The notes beneath the pieces are model-generated. The model saw only the letters and a list, made by a program, of their open reading frames with translations, ran no database searches and had not been told where the DNA came from. Shown piece after piece: positions 9,064-17,899 of a stretch of 64,000 bases of DNA. The stretch is taken from assembly GCF_001425235.1 (NCBI RefSeq), contig NZ_LMEA01000001.1, positions 124,001-188,000 on the forward strand, given 5' to 3'. A program made the translations under genes and the position numbers. This stretch comes from Devosia sp. Root413D1. GTDB lineage: Bacteria; Pseudomonadota; Alphaproteobacteria; Rhizobiales; Devosiaceae. Every line of letters starts with the position of its first letter. Within the stretch, counting starts at the first letter, position 1.

Positions 9064-9094
9064 CATGATATACATCGACCTCACGTATATCATG
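9064..9094. promoter_or_regulatory. Inverted-repeat operator of the AbrB/PIN operon
   Basis: CATGATATAC and GTATATCATG form a perfect 10-bp inverted repeat separated by 11 bases, ending at the antitoxin start region. AT-rich half-sites in a GC-rich genome, placed over the promoter, fit an autorepression operator bound by the antitoxin dimer or toxin-antitoxin complex. Confidence 0.65.
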
Positions 9095-9108
9095 CGGGAA
9101 CGACGAGA

Positions 9109-9300
9109 TCAAAAGTCCGCGGTCAGGCCTTTGATTTCCCAGTCGCCGTAGCGGGCCGGATCGAGCCCGCCGCGGCCGCCTTTCTCGCGCTTGCCGGCGG
9201 CTGCCTTAGCGTCGATTTCGGCGCGGCGGGCCGCGGCCTCGTCGAGCGCCCGCTGCGCTGCGGGGCTGAGGGGAGGCTTCGCTTGTGGGGTTTCGTCCAT
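9109..9300 (-). CDS. DUF1674 protein (SDHAF4-like)
   Basis: The 63-residue protein ends with the diagnostic [20 protein letters not shown] block of DUF1674. The family is homologous to mitochondrial succinate dehydrogenase assembly factor 4, which helps flavinate and assemble the SdhA subunit. A similar role here is inferred. The N-terminal part is Pro/Ala/Lys-rich and probably unstructured. The ATG at 9300 is chosen over an upstream start because the extra residues are not family-like. It is divergent from htpX, a frequent neighbour arrangement in alphaproteobacteria. Confidence 0.85.
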   Translation of the reverse strand: MDETPQAKPPLSPAAQRALDEAAARRAEIDAKAAAGKREKGGRGGLDPARYGDWEIKGLTADF

Positions 9301-9394
9301 CAGGTTACCGTTTCGACATGGTCCTTGTGGGGAACCCCACGCCATCCCATGTAATTTCAGTTCAGACGCTCACGAGGTACAAGACTTAACGGCA

Positions 9395-10381
9395 ATGCTC
9401 AACTTCCTCCGCACTTCGGTCCTGCTCGCTGTCCTCACCGCCATCTTCATGGCGGTCGGCTACTTTGTCGGCGGCACCGGCGGCATGTGGATCGCCTTCA
9501 TCATTGCCGCGCTCACCAACCTCTTCGCCTACTGGAACTCCGACAAGATGGTACTGCGCATGCAGAACGCCGTCGAAGTCGATCCGCGCTCCCAGCCCGA
9601 CCTTTACAACACGGTCGAGGCGCTCTCGCAGCGCGCCGGCATCCCGATGCCAAAACTCTACGTCATCAACACCGAGCAGCCCAACGCCTTCGCCACCGGC
9701 CGCAACCCGCAAAACGCCGCGGTTGCCGTCTCGGCCGGGCTGCTGCGCTATCTCGAGCCGCGTGAAGTCGCGGCGGTGGTGGCGCACGAGCTGGCGCATA
9801 TCCGCAGCCGCGACACGCTGACCATGACGATGACCGCCACCATTGCCGGCGCCATCTCGATGCTGGCGCAGTTCGGCCTGTTCTTCGGCGGCGGCAATTC
9901 GCGCGATAACCCGCTCGGGCCCATCGGCGTGCTGATCGCGGTGATCGTTGCGCCGATCGCCGCGGCTTTGGTGCAGATGGCGGTGAGCCGCACCCGCGAG
10001 TACGAGGCCGACAAGGACGGCGCCGAGATCTCCGGCGACCCGCTGGGGCTCGCTTCGGCGCTCAACAAGATCAGCCAGCTGGCGCGGCAGACCGTCAACG
10101 TCCCGGCCGAGCGCAACCCGGCGCAGGCCCACATGTACATCTTCAACCCGCTCAACGGGCAGCGCATGGACAACCTGTTCTCGACCCACCCCAACGTCGA
10201 GAACCGCATCGCCCAGCTGCAGCGCCTCGCTGGCGAAATGCAGGTCGATCGCACCGGCCGGCGGCCCGTGCCGCAACCCGCGGCCGACGATACCGTCCCC
10301 CGCAATACCGGCGGCGGTTGGCGCGTCCCCTCGACAGGCTCGAGCGAGAATGGCAATAGCTCGCGCGGACCCTGGGGCTGA
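9395..10381 (+). CDS. htpX: Membrane zinc metalloprotease HtpX
   Basis: The 328-residue M48 protease has two N-terminal membrane helices (about 8-25 and 30-46), the HELAH zinc site (about 131-135) and the third ligand in [13 protein letters not shown] (Glu about 202), with two further helices between them. HtpX degrades misfolded inner-membrane proteins with its active site in the cytoplasm. The ATG at 9395 gives the standard [11 protein letters not shown] start; the longer frame runs back over the divergent DUF1674 gene. The C-terminal Pro/Ser/Gly-rich tail of about 60 residues is typical of rhizobial HtpX. rsmB begins inside its last codons. Confidence 0.95.
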   Translation: MLNFLRTSVLLAVLTAIFMAVGYFVGGTGGMWIAFIIAALTNLFAYWNSDKMVLRMQNAVEVDPRSQPDLYNTVEALSQRAGIPMPKLYVINTEQPNAFATGRNPQNAAVAVSAGLLRYLEPREVAAVVAHELAHIRSRDTLTMTMTATIAGAISMLAQFGLFFGGGNSRDNPLGPIGVLIAVIVAPIAAALVQMAVSRTREYEADKDGAEISGDPLGLASALNKISQLARQTVNVPAERNPAQAHMYIFNPLNGQRMDNLFSTHPNVENRIAQLQRLAGEMQVDRTGRRPVPQPAADDTVPRNTGGGWRVPSTGSSENGNSSRGPWG

Positions 10382-11684
10382 GCCGTTGAAGAAACAGAAA
10401 CACCCGCCTGGACTGAAGCTGAGGCTGCTCGCGGCCGACCGGCTCGATCAGGTACTCAAGGGGGCGAACTTCGCCCCCTTTTCGCACGCCGAGATCGAGG
10501 ATGGTCGCGACCGGGCGCTGGCCAACAAGCTGGTGACGGTGGCGCTGCGCCGCCACGGCCAGCTCAACCTGATGATCGCGAGATTCCTCGACCGCGGCAT
10601 CCCGAAGAAATCTGGGCCATTCGAGGCCATCCTTCGATTGAGCTTGGCGCACCTGGTGTTCCTGCCCGAACTGGGTGACCACAGCGCCATCTTCCTCGCC
10701 GTCGAGGCCAGCAAGCGCGACACCCGTAGCCAGCACCTCGGTAAGCTGATGAACGCCGTGCTGCGCCGCGCCCAGGGCGAGGCGCATGCGCTGCGCCACC
10801 TGCCCTACCAGGCGCTGTTCCCCGAAACCCTCGGCCCGCTGTGGCGCGACAGCTATGGCGAGGAGGCGCTCGAGGACTTTGCCGACGCCCTGCTCGACGG
10901 CGCGCCGCTCGATCTGACGCTCAAGTCGGTCGAACCCGAACTGATCGAGGCGCTCGGCGCCGCCCCGGTGCTCGCCGACACCGTCCGCATCGACGAGCGC
11001 GACCGCCCGGTCGAGGCCCTGCCCGGCTTCGAAGCAGGCCGCTGGTGGGTGCAGGATGCCGCCGCCGCCATCCCGGCGCGGCTGCTGCAGCTCAAGCCGG
11101 GCGCTCGCGTCCTCGACCTCTGCGCCGCCCCCGGTGGCAAGACCGCGCAGCTGGTCAATGCCGGCTACGCCGTCACTGCCATCGACAACGAGCCCGACCG
11201 CGTCGCCCGTATGGCGCAGAATTTTGCGCGTCTCGCCATGACGCCGGAAGTCGTTACCGCCGATGCGCTGAGTTGGGAGCCCGCCCAGAAGTTCGACGGC
11301 ATCCTGCTCGACGCGCCCTGCTCCGCAACGGGCACCTTCCGGCGCCACCCGGAGGTGATCTGGCACCGCAATGCCGCCGATATCGCCGGGCGCGTCGCCC
11401 TTCAGCGCCGGTTCATCGAACGCGCGCTAGGGTGGCTTACTCCCGGTGGCGTGCTGGTCTACTGCGTCTGCTCGCTCGAACCCGGCGAAGGCGAGGAGCA
11501 GGCCCGCTGGCTCGCTGCCCGCGACGACGTCGTGCCCGCTCCCATCGGCGCCGACGAACTGCCCGGCCTCCCCGAGGCCATCACCCCAGAGGGGTTCATC
11601 CGTACCCACCCCGGCATGCTGGTTCCTGGGGATAAGGGCGGCACCCTCGATGGGTTCTTCGTTGCACGCTTCCGGCGTGGCTAG
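10350..11684 (+). CDS. rsmB: 16S rRNA m5C methyltransferase (RsmB/NOL1/NOP2/Sun family)
   Basis: The 444-residue protein has an N-terminal NusB-like domain (about 20-160) and a C-terminal SAM methyltransferase domain. The SAM motif is [15 protein letters not shown] (about 254-268), and both reaction cysteines are visible in [16 protein letters not shown] (Cys about 324) and [13 protein letters not shown] (Cys about 374). RsmB methylates C967 of 16S rRNA in E. coli; the exact site here is inferred. The ATG at 10350 overlaps htpX by 32 nt; a TTG at 10386 just after htpX is an alternative start. A dispersed palindrome follows the stop by ten bases. Confidence 0.93.
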   Translation: MAIARADPGAEPLKKQKHPPGLKLRLLAADRLDQVLKGANFAPFSHAEIEDGRDRALANKLVTVALRRHGQLNLMIARFLDRGIPKKSGPFEAILRLSLAHLVFLPELGDHSAIFLAVEASKRDTRSQHLGKLMNAVLRRAQGEAHALRHLPYQALFPETLGPLWRDSYGEEALEDFADALLDGAPLDLTLKSVEPELIEALGAAPVLADTVRIDERDRPVEALPGFEAGRWWVQDAAAAIPARLLQLKPGARVLDLCAAPGGKTAQLVNAGYAVTAIDNEPDRVARMAQNFARLAMTPEVVTADALSWEPAQKFDGILLDAPCSATGTFRRHPEVIWHRNAADIAGRVALQRRFIERALGWLTPGGVLVYCVCSLEPGEGEEQARWLAARDDVVPAPIGADELPGLPEAITPEGFIRTHPGMLVPGDKGGTLDGFFVARFRRG

Positions 11685-11694
11685 AGCGAGATCA

Positions 11695-11715
11695 GGAAAA
11701 GTTGCAGACTTTTCC
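11695..11715. repeat. Dispersed palindrome GGAAAAGT-N5-ACTTTTCC, copy 1
   Basis: A perfect 8-bp stem with a five-base loop (TGCAG) lies ten bases after the rsmB stop. The same palindrome occurs at 34318-34338 and, with a six-base loop, at 46642-46663. It resembles the short AT-cored palindromes scattered between genes in rhizobial genomes and may act as a terminator for rsmB. Confidence 0.7.
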
Positions 11716-11879
11716 TCCTCGGACCCGATCCGGGGATCGATCTCGCGGCAAACAGGGAATGGAGCGGAGTGCGATTCAGCGAAACGCAATCCTCTTCCAG
11801 GTAACTTGGCTGGCCCTTGGCAAGTCGTCCGCGCGGGCCTATCAGAGCCCGCCGGCCAAACGTATGTGAGGACGTAGAC

Positions 11880-13514
11880 TTGGCACATTCGCTGCGTTTC
11901 CTCGCACGCCGCACCTTGCTGTCCGCGGCCGATCACGTCGTCACCAATCCGCTGATCCGCTGGACCTGGACCGGCCCGAGCAATGACGACCTGATCGGCG
12001 CGCTGGCCGAGTTCCGTCCCACCGACCGCGAAACCATCCTCGAGATGATGCAGGGCCGCTACCTGCTGGCGAGTAAGCTCGTCGACACGCACGGTGTCTC
12101 GCCGTTTTCGCTCGAAGTCGACCACGACGACTGGCAGGACGACCTGCAGGCCTTCGCCTGGTTGCGCCATTTCCGTGATGCCCGCACCGACGAGGAGCGT
12201 CGCTTCGCCCGCACCATGACGCTCGACTGGATCGGGCGCGAGGGCCATTTCGACCGCGATAGCTGGAGTCCGGCGCTCACCGCCCGCCGCGTGCTGAACT
12301 GGCTGCGGCACTACAACCTGCTCGTCGAGGGCGCCTCGCTCGAGCAGACCCAGCAGATCGCCCGCTCGCTCTCTACCCAGATCTCGTCGCTGAAGATCCG
12401 GGCGCTGCTCGCCACCGATCCGGTGGATGCGCTGCTCGTCGCCATCGCGCTGGTCGGCGTGGCGCTGTGCTCCGACCGGCCCAATTCCGAAGTCGAGGCG
12501 CGGGTGCGGCACGTGCTGAACCTCGTCGACACCCAGATCGACGAGGACGGGCTGCACCGTACCCGCTCCGCCAAGATCCAGATCCAGCTGTTGATCGAGC
12601 TCATCACCATCAAGCTGGCGCTGCGCCGCGACCACGAGCAGGCCTCGCGCGACCTCGAAGAGCTGACCGAGAGCATGCATCGGGCGCTCGACGCCATCTC
12701 GCTCGGCACCGGGGAGCCCGCCTATTTCAACGGCACCGGCCAGATGCCGCATGACCTGATCGTCGCCATCCAGGCGCAGAGCGCCGCCCGCGCCCGCCAG
12801 ACCGGCACCGCCGGCGGCTATGGCCGCCTGATCGCCGGCCGCTCCATCGTCGTTGCCGATTCAGGCCTCGTCGCCGATCCCGAGTTCACTGCCCACGCTC
12901 ATGCCAGCGCCATGGCCTTCGAGTTCAGCCACGGCCGCGACCTCGTGGTCTGCAATTGCGGCCCGGCGCCATCCGACTATGACGACGCGCTGCTGTTCCG
13001 CCAGGGCATCGCCCATTCGGCGCCTACCATCAACGCCCAGTCGGCCGCAGCGATCGCGCCGTCCGGTCCATTGGCCGGACGCCTGATCCAGCTCGGCCGC
13101 CCCAGCGAAATCGAGGCGCGCAGTGCCGATGACACGCTGATCATCACCTCGCATGGCTATGCCGAGCGCTTCGGCGTCACCCTCGAGCGCCACCTGACGC
13201 TGCTCGCTGAGGGCAAGACCCTCGTCGGGCAGGATCGCTTCGTGCGTCATCGCAGCCGGGTCTCCGGTGCCGCCGCCATCCGCTTCCACCTCGCCCATCA
13301 GACCGAGGTGCAACTGACCGACGACCTGATCCGCCTGCGCCTCAACTCTGGCGCGGTCTGGACTTTCCTCTGGGAGGGCGCCGAGATGCGGATCGAGGAC
13401 AGCGTCCGGCAATCCGCCTATTTCGGCTTCCATCGCACCAAGCAACTGGTGCTCGATACGCTCGTCTCCGACGCCAGCGAAGTGAGCTGGATTTTTACCC
13501 TCGAGGAGAACTGA
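11880..13514 (+). CDS. Heparinase II/III family protein
   Basis: The 544-residue product matches the heparinase II/III-like family common beside rsmB and purH in rhizobia: a helical N-terminal region of about 320 residues ([41 protein letters not shown]) followed by a beta-rich C-terminal domain with [18 protein letters not shown]. Family enzymes are polysaccharide lyases, but the substrate of this cytoplasmic form is not established, and no signal peptide is visible. I chose the TTG at 11880 because GAGG sits eight bases upstream; a second TTG at 11817 is less well placed. Being next to purH and rsmB is a conserved arrangement, not evidence of shared function. Confidence 0.82.
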   Translation: MAHSLRFLARRTLLSAADHVVTNPLIRWTWTGPSNDDLIGALAEFRPTDRETILEMMQGRYLLASKLVDTHGVSPFSLEVDHDDWQDDLQAFAWLRHFRDARTDEERRFARTMTLDWIGREGHFDRDSWSPALTARRVLNWLRHYNLLVEGASLEQTQQIARSLSTQISSLKIRALLATDPVDALLVAIALVGVALCSDRPNSEVEARVRHVLNLVDTQIDEDGLHRTRSAKIQIQLLIELITIKLALRRDHEQASRDLEELTESMHRALDAISLGTGEPAYFNGTGQMPHDLIVAIQAQSAARARQTGTAGGYGRLIAGRSIVVADSGLVADPEFTAHAHASAMAFEFSHGRDLVVCNCGPAPSDYDDALLFRQGIAHSAPTINAQSAAAIAPSGPLAGRLIQLGRPSEIEARSADDTLIITSHGYAERFGVTLERHLTLLAEGKTLVGQDRFVRHRSRVSGAAAIRFHLAHQTEVQLTDDLIRLRLNSGAVWTFLWEGAEMRIEDSVRQSAYFGFHRTKQLVLDTLVSDASEVSWIFTLEEN

Positions 13515-13566
13515 CCGGGTATCTTTCCCGAATACCTTCCCAACGTCGGCCGTTTCTGCAATAAGG

Positions 13567-13648
13567 CCCGCGTTCGCGCGACTGGCGAGAAGAGATGGGC
13601 CACCATCGGGGAACGCGAACGACAGCTGCCGCTCGCCTGGGCCCCCCT
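13567..13648 (+). ncRNA. ZTP (pfl) riboswitch upstream of purH
   Basis: The leader carries the conserved parts of the pfl motif. P1 pairs CGTTCGCG (13571-13578) with CGCGAACG (13614-13621), a perfect 8-bp stem. Inside lie GCGACTGGCGAGA (13578-13590) and CCACCATCGGGGAACGCG (13601-13617), and the 3-prime part is CCGCTCGCCTGGGC (13629-13642), which forms the second domain and pseudoknot. ZTP riboswitches sense ZMP/ZTP, which builds up when 10-formyl-THF limits PurH, so the placement 20 nt before purH is ideal. The GGAG ribosome site lies just after the aptamer, suggesting control of translation initiation. Confidence 0.88.
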
Positions 13649-13668
13649 TCAACCGTGACGGAGCCCCC

Positions 13669-15255
13669 ATGTCCAACGCCATTGTTCCCATCAAGCGCGC
13701 CCTCCTCAGTGTCTTCGACAAGACCGGGATGGCCGATTTCGCCAAGGCGCTGGCCGGGCTGGGCGTCGATCTGGTTTCGACCGGCGGCACCTCCAAGCTC
13801 ATCGCCTCGACGGGCGCCGCCGTGCGGGACATCTCCGATCTCACCGGCTTCCCCGAGATGATGGATGGCCGGGTGAAGACGCTGCACCCCAAAGTGCATG
13901 GCGGGCTGCTCTCGGTGCGCAACAACCCCACCCACCAGGCCTCGATGGACGAGCACCAGATCGGCGCCATCGACCTCGTGGTGGTCAACCTCTACCCGTT
14001 CGAGCAAACCATCGCCAAGGGCGCCTCCTACGACGAGGCCATCGAGAACATCGATATCGGCGGCCCGGCGATGATCCGCTCGGCGGCCAAGAACCACGCC
14101 TATGTCACCGTCATCGTCGACCCCGCCGACTATGACGCGGTGCTCGAGCACATCCGCGCCTCGGGCGGCGTGCCCTATGAGCTGCGCCAGCGTCTTGCCG
14201 CCAAGGCCTATGCCCGTACCGCCGCCTATGACTCGGTGATCTCGAGCTGGTTCGCCAGAACCCTCGACTATGCCGAGATGCCGTATCGCTCCTTCGCCGG
14301 CCGGCTGAAGGAGGTGATGCGCTATGGCGAGAACCCGCACCAGTGGGCCGCCTTCTACACCACCGGCGAGCAGCGCCCCGGCGTCGCTACCGCCCGCCAG
14401 GTGCAGGGCAAGGCGCTGAGCTACAACAACCTCAACGACACCGACGCCGCGTTCGAGCTGGTGTCGGAGTTCGACCCGGCGGTGCCGGCCGTCGCCATCA
14501 TCAAGCACGCCAACCCCTGCGGCTTCGCCATAGGCAAAACGCTGATCGAAGCCTATCAGCTGGCCCACCGCACCGACCCGGTTTCGGCCTTCGGCGGCAT
14601 CGTGGCGTTGAACCAGACCATCGACGGGCCGACCGCCACCGAGATCGTCAAGGTGTTCACCGAGGTGATCGTCGCGCCCGACGCCACCGAGGAGGCGATC
14701 CGCATCATTGCGGCGAAGAAGAACCTCCGCCTGCTGCTGACCGGCGCGCTTGCCGACCCCAAGGCCGGCGGCCTGACGGTGAAATCGCTGGCTGGGGGCC
14801 TCTTGGTGCAGGGTCGCGACGACCGCAATGTCGATGACACCGAGTTCAAGGTGGTGACCAAAAAGCAGCCGACCGAAGCCGAGCTGCGCGACCTGAAGAT
14901 CGCCATGAAAGTCGCCAAGCACGTCAAGTCGAACGCCATCATCTACGTCAGGGACGGCGCCACTGTCGGCATCGGCGCCGGCCAGATGAGCCGGCTCGAT
15001 TCAAGCCGCGTCGCGCATCGGAAGGCCATCGACGCCGCCGAAGCCGCCGGCATCGAAGGCGCGCTCACCGCCAACTCGGTCGTCGCCTCCGACGCCTTCT
15101 TCCCGTTCCCCGACGGCATGCTGGCGGCGGTCGAAGCCGGCGCCACCGCAGTGATCCAGCCCGGCGGCTCGATGAACGACCAGGCGGTAATCGATGCGGC
15201 GGACGCCGCCGGCATCGCCATGATCATGACCGGGATGAGGCACTTCCGGCACTAG
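13669..15255 (+). CDS. purH: Bifunctional AICAR transformylase/IMP cyclohydrolase
   Basis: The 528-residue protein performs the last two steps of IMP synthesis. The N-terminal IMP cyclohydrolase (about 8-200) shows [18 protein letters not shown] and [14 protein letters not shown]. The C-terminal transformylase (about 205-528) has RYGENPHQ and the catalytic KHANPCGFA motif (Lys-His). The length matches the family. The ATG follows a GGAG site and lies just downstream of a ZTP riboswitch, so expression probably responds to ZMP/ZTP and hence to folate supply. Confidence 0.98.
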   Translation: MSNAIVPIKRALLSVFDKTGMADFAKALAGLGVDLVSTGGTSKLIASTGAAVRDISDLTGFPEMMDGRVKTLHPKVHGGLLSVRNNPTHQASMDEHQIGAIDLVVVNLYPFEQTIAKGASYDEAIENIDIGGPAMIRSAAKNHAYVTVIVDPADYDAVLEHIRASGGVPYELRQRLAAKAYARTAAYDSVISSWFARTLDYAEMPYRSFAGRLKEVMRYGENPHQWAAFYTTGEQRPGVATARQVQGKALSYNNLNDTDAAFELVSEFDPAVPAVAIIKHANPCGFAIGKTLIEAYQLAHRTDPVSAFGGIVALNQTIDGPTATEIVKVFTEVIVAPDATEEAIRIIAAKKNLRLLLTGALADPKAGGLTVKSLAGGLLVQGRDDRNVDDTEFKVVTKKQPTEAELRDLKIAMKVAKHVKSNAIIYVRDGATVGIGAGQMSRLDSSRVAHRKAIDAAEAAGIEGALTANSVVASDAFFPFPDGMLAAVEAGATAVIQPGGSMNDQAVIDAADAAGIAMIMTGMRHFRH

Positions 15256-15650
15256 TGGGGGCGATACACCCGCAGGCCGAGCAGCTTCTCAAAATGCTCG
15301 AAGTCGCAATCCTGGTGCAGTAGATGGTGGCCGTGCACCATGCAAAAAGTCGCGATGATCAGGTCTGGCGTCTTGCGGAGCGCGATACCGCGGCGGCGCA
15401 GCGTACGAAAGTTCCGCGCCGCCGCAACGGCCACCGGCTCATCGAGCATCGTGGTCAGGCCGTAGTTCAGCAGCGCGTTCTCCAGCACTGCCGCGTCGCG
15501 TTCATTGGCAATACCCTGCAGCACTTCGAGTGCGACCAGATCGCCAATGACCAATTCATGTTCGGCCTCAAGGGCGCGCATGAAGCGGGTGGCCGGAGTT
15601 GCTTCGTCTCGCAAATCAGCGATAAACACCGAACTGTCGACGACGATCAC
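15252..15650 (-). CDS. vapC: VapC-type PIN ribonuclease toxin
   Basis: The 132-residue protein starts [18 protein letters not shown], with the first catalytic Asp, and keeps Glu in [10 protein letters not shown], Asp in [12 protein letters not shown] and the late acidic residue in [13 protein letters not shown], so the PIN active site looks complete. The GTG start at 15650 overlaps the vapB stop (GTGA), which is why I reject the longer frame starting at 15704. The stop overlaps the end of convergent purH by four bases. Confidence 0.9.
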   Translation of the reverse strand: MIVVDSSVFIADLRDEATPATRFMRALEAEHELVIGDLVALEVLQGIANERDAAVLENALLNYGLTTMLDEPVAVAAARNFRTLRRRGIALRKTPDLIIATFCMVHGHHLLHQDCDFEHFEKLLGLRVYRPH

Positions 15651-15859
15651 TTCTTGGCAACAATTGTCGAGCCGCCTCGGATCTCGTCGAGATCGCCATC
15701 CCAACCGATACCACGCAGTGACTCCATTGCCTTGCGCAGCCGGTAGGTCTTGGCGACGCGCGTCAGCGCCTCTTCGACGGCCGCCTTTTTCGTTGTCGTC
15801 CCGGTGACCTTCATCACCTCGGCAATCAACTCGTCATCAATGTCGATGTTGGTGCGCAT
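15647..15859 (-). CDS. vapB: VapB-type antitoxin (type II TA, ribbon-helix-helix-like)
   Basis: The 70-residue product begins MRTNIDIDDELIAEVMKVTG, the VapB DUF2191 opening: a short beta strand and two helices forming a DNA-binding ribbon-helix-helix dimer. TTKKAAVEEALTRV follows, then a C-terminal toxin-binding tail containing LRGIGWDGDLDEIR. A GTG one codon upstream (15862) is an alternative start. It is translated with vapC through an overlapping stop/start. A perfect inverted repeat precedes it. Confidence 0.9.
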   Translation of the reverse strand: MRTNIDIDDELIAEVMKVTGTTTKKAAVEEALTRVAKTYRLRKAMESLRGIGWDGDLDEIRGGSTIVAKK

Positions 15860-15867
15860 CACACCCT

Positions 15868-15901
15868 CGATGTGTATGATTGAACCATAATATACACATC
15901 G
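15868..15901. promoter_or_regulatory. Inverted-repeat operator of vapBC
   Basis: CGATGTGTAT and ATACACATCG form a perfect 10-bp inverted repeat with a 14-base AT-rich spacer, eight bases upstream of vapB. Its position over the promoter fits binding by VapB or VapBC for autorepression. The half-site differs from that of the AbrB/PIN operon at 9064-9094, as expected for a different antitoxin fold. Confidence 0.68.
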
Positions 15902-15970
15902 CGGGTCTACGCCTTGCCAACCCCAGTCGACCGCCGCCCGTTGCGGCGGCTGGCATCGTGGAGCGCACGT

Positions 15971-16909
15971 CTAGCTGGCCGCAGAAAGCTCCAACGCCTC
16001 CGGCGCGCAGCCCTCGCGCGCCGCGGCCCGGCCCAGCCGCTCGGCGGCGCGTTCGACGAAAGCCTTGACCGCCGGCGACAGGTGCCGGCTCGAGGGGTAG
16101 AGCGCGTAAACGCCGCCCACCGCCGACGCATAGTCGGGCAGCACGCGTTGCAGCCGACCGTCGGCAATGGACGGCGCCGCCGCCGAGGCCGGCAACTGCG
16201 CGATCCCAAAACCCCTGAGCACCGCCGCCGTGGCGATCTCCATGGTGTTTGCCGCGATGCGGCCGCTGACCGCAACCGTCTCTGTCCCGTCGGGTCCTTC
16301 CAGCACCCACTGCGCCCCTGCGATGGCCGACCCGGCAATGATGCAATCATGCGCCCTGAGGTCCGCGGGCAGTTTCGGCTCTCCCCGCTTCGCCAGATAC
16401 TCGGGACTGGCGCACAGCACCTTGTGCGATGCTCCGAGCTTGCGCGCCACCAGCGTCGAGTCGCTGAGCGATCCGGTGCGGAAAGCGATATCGATGCCGG
16501 CTTCGACGAGATTGAGCCGGTCGTCGGTGAGCAGCAGCTCGACGCTGGCCTTTGGGTAGGTAGCGAGGAACTCGAACACCGTCTGCATCAGGAAGAACCC
16601 GGCAAAGCCGACCGGCGCCGAGACGCGAATGATTCCTGACGGTTCTGCCCGCGCCTCGGCCAGCTGCTCGTTGGCCGCCTCGATGCTGCGCAGCGCCGCA
16701 CTGCTCTGCTCATAGTAGACCCGCCCGACATCGGTCGGCCTCAGGCTGCGGGTGGTCCGGTGCAGCAACCGCACCCCAACCTGCCGCTCGAGCTCGGCGA
16801 CCCGGCGGCTGACGCTGGTCTTGGGCAGCCCGAGCAGCCGGGCGGCGCCGGTGAAACTGCCGGCCTCGACCACCCGGGCAAAGATCGCGACGTCGTTCAG
16901 GTCGACCAT
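15971..16909 (-). CDS. LysR family transcriptional regulator
   Basis: The 312-residue protein has an N-terminal winged helix-turn-helix (FARVVEAGSFTGAARLLGLPKTSVSRRV, in about residues 7-35; the helix-turn-helix core is GAARLLGLPKTSVSRRVAEL) and a substrate-binding domain beginning near residue 90. The ATG at 16909 has GGGAG five to nine bases upstream. It is divergent from an NmrA-type oxidoreductase gene across 94 nt, the usual layout of a LysR regulator and its target. The C-terminal 20 residues are Ala/Glu-rich. The effector is unknown, but subfamily members of this type often respond to quinones or other electrophiles. Confidence 0.92.
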   Translation of the reverse strand: MVDLNDVAIFARVVEAGSFTGAARLLGLPKTSVSRRVAELERQVGVRLLHRTTRSLRPTDVGRVYYEQSSAALRSIEAANEQLAEARAEPSGIIRVSAPVGFAGFFLMQTVFEFLATYPKASVELLLTDDRLNLVEAGIDIAFRTGSLSDSTLVARKLGASHKVLCASPEYLAKRGEPKLPADLRAHDCIIAGSAIAGAQWVLEGPDGTETVAVSGRIAANTMEIATAAVLRGFGIAQLPASAAAPSIADGRLQRVLPDYASAVGGVYALYPSSRHLSPAVKAFVERAAERLGRAAAREGCAPEALELSAAS

Positions 16910-16975
16910 TGTAGCTCCCAACGGTACGATGTTTCCTGACTATAGCTCGTTGTCGCTCAATCCGTCAGTACCGAA

Positions 16976-16999
16976 ATCTCCGGGACCAAACTCGGAGAT
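16976..16999 (+). promoter_or_regulatory. Hairpin covering the ribosome site of the NmrA-type gene
   Basis: ATCTCCG and CGGAGAT form a perfect 7-bp stem with a 10-base loop, and the right arm contains the GGAG ribosome site of the gene starting at 17004. It could be an operator for the divergent LysR protein or an RNA structure that limits translation. Confidence 0.4.
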
Positions 17000-17003
17000 C
17001 GAA

Positions 17004-17897
17004 ATGACCACCAACAAGACCATCCTCGTTACCGGCGCTACCGGCCAGCAGGGCGGTTCAGTCGCCCGAGCCCTACTCGGCAAGGGTCACGCGGTGCGCG
17101 CCCTGACCCGCACCCCCGGGACCGAGGCCGCGCGCCGCCTCGCCGCGGCCGGAGCCGAGATCGTTGCCGGCGATTTCAGCGACCCCGGTTCGGTCGAGCG
17201 CGCCGCTCGTGGCGCCGACGCGATGTTCGTCGTCACCAGCTTCTGGGGCAATGGCCCCGAAGTGGAAACCGAGCAGGGCATCGCCGCGGTCCAGGCCGCC
17301 AAGGCAGCCGATGTCGGGCACCTGGTGTTCTCCTCGGTCGCCGACGCCAACAAGGCCACCGGCATCCCGCATTTCGAGAGCAAGTATCGCGTCGAGCAGG
17401 CGATCACTGCGCTCGGCATCCCCCACACCATCGTTGCGCCCGTCGCCTTCATGGAAAACGTGGTGGCGCCATGGGGTATCGAAGCGCTGCGCAACGGCGT
17501 CTATGCGTTCGGGCTGCCGGCCCAGCGCAGCAACCAGCTGATCGCCGTCGCCGATATCGGCGCCTTCGTTGCCGCGGTGATCGAACGCGGCGCCTCGCTG
17601 TTCGGCAAGCGCTTCGACATCGCCGGCGACCAGCTCTCCGGCACCGATCAGGCCGCCACCCTCGCGCGCGCCACCGGCCGGCCGGTGCACTACCAGGAGA
17701 TCCCTCTCGCCGCGGCGCGGCAGCAGGATCCCGAGAGCGCCATCATGTTCGAATGGTTCGACCGCGTCGGCTACGACGTCGATATCCCGGCGCTGCACCA
17801 GGCCTTTCCCGAGGTCCGCTGGCACGCCTTCGACGCCTGGGCGCGCGATTTCGACTGGTCAGTCCTCGCTGCACCGTCGCAAGCCGCCAACGGCTGA
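17004..17897 (+). CDS. NmrA family NAD(P)-binding oxidoreductase
   Basis: The 297-residue protein starts MTTNKTILVTGATGQQGGSV, the extended Rossmann motif GATGxxG of atypical short-chain dehydrogenases. The middle contains HLVFSSVADANKATG and HFESKYRVEQAI (the usual K in place of YxxxK context), and the C terminus matches NmrA/HSCARG proteins that bind NAD(P) and sense redox state or reduce quinones. The ATG at 17004 follows GGAG by six bases. It is divergent from a LysR regulator that probably controls it. Confidence 0.88.
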   Translation: MTTNKTILVTGATGQQGGSVARALLGKGHAVRALTRTPGTEAARRLAAAGAEIVAGDFSDPGSVERAARGADAMFVVTSFWGNGPEVETEQGIAAVQAAKAADVGHLVFSSVADANKATGIPHFESKYRVEQAITALGIPHTIVAPVAFMENVVAPWGIEALRNGVYAFGLPAQRSNQLIAVADIGAFVAAVIERGASLFGKRFDIAGDQLSGTDQAATLARATGRPVHYQEIPLAAARQQDPESAIMFEWFDRVGYDVDIPALHQAFPEVRWHAFDAWARDFDWSVLAAPSQAANG

Positions 17898-17899
17898 GC

